Source: Parus major (taxonomy: Eukaryota > Chordata > Aves > Passeriformes > Paridae). From it: a stretch of 64,000 nt of DNA. This document shows, piece after piece, positions 63,974 through 64,000 of this stretch. Where the stretch lies: contig NC_031776.1 of assembly GCF_001522545.3 (NCBI RefSeq), positions 29,434,629 to 29,498,628 of the forward strand. Direction: 5' to 3'. Every line of letters starts with the position of its first letter. Position 1 is the first letter of the stretch. The notes under the pieces were generated by a model that worked only from the letters and a program-made list of their open reading frames with translations, was not told the DNA's origin and did not search any database. Both the position numbers and the translations under genes were made by a program.

Positions 63974-64000
63974 ATAGTGTTGATTTCTTGGTGATATAGT

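Noticed and set aside
1..64000. Search for tRNA, rRNA, CRISPR arrays, bacterial operons, intact proviruses and CpG-island promoters
   Set aside because: None could be supported by eye. No cloverleaf with A/B boxes, no regularly spaced repeats, no gag/pol-like frames and no CpG-dense stretch longer than about 70 bases.

Overview
The window looks like nuclear DNA of a bird, most likely a songbird. It is AT-rich (by eye about 38-40% GC), strongly CpG-depleted and free of any long open frame. Its recognisable repeats are CR1 LINE 3' ends of avian type: two sense copies at 5.2-6.0 kb, an antisense copy at 56.3 kb, a short antisense scrap at 28.9 kb and an old CR1/L3-like relic at 31 kb. The CR1 at 5782-5999 matches the form I remember from passerines. 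I see no operons, bacterial genes, tRNA, rRNA, CRISPR, CpG island or provirus, and no complete gene.

Coding content is limited to a few candidate exons judged by eye from splice signals plus an open, protein-like frame. On the + strand these are 5535-5691 (between two CR1 copies), 63780-63973 (a Cys/His-rich exon behind the best pyrimidine tract in the window) and, weakly, 36094-36178. On the - strand, 43877-44018 and 41600-41932 both have good acceptors and phases that would join. A frame-broken, coding-like tract at about 45.3-46.75 kb lies upstream of them on the same strand and could be a decayed gene or retrocopy. I recognise none of these proteins, and an ORF of about 100 codons is not by itself significant in 64 kb.

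The rest appears to be intronic or intergenic. Several stretches have the texture of vertebrate conserved non-coding elements: dense homeodomain, GATA, TCF/LEF or octamer-like words, locally retained CpGs and few repeats. The best are 37880-38110, 51830-52120 and 62930-63110; weaker ones lie at 8.4, 10.1, 12.4, 21.1, 29.7, 39.6, 53.2 and 58.6 kb. Conservation cannot be seen in a single sequence, so these are inferences. Small structural items include a 38-bp tandem duplication, several 16-bp tandem duplications, inverted repeats and homopolymer runs. I found no convincing new biological system; the most useful leads are the candidate exons and the putative regulatory elements.
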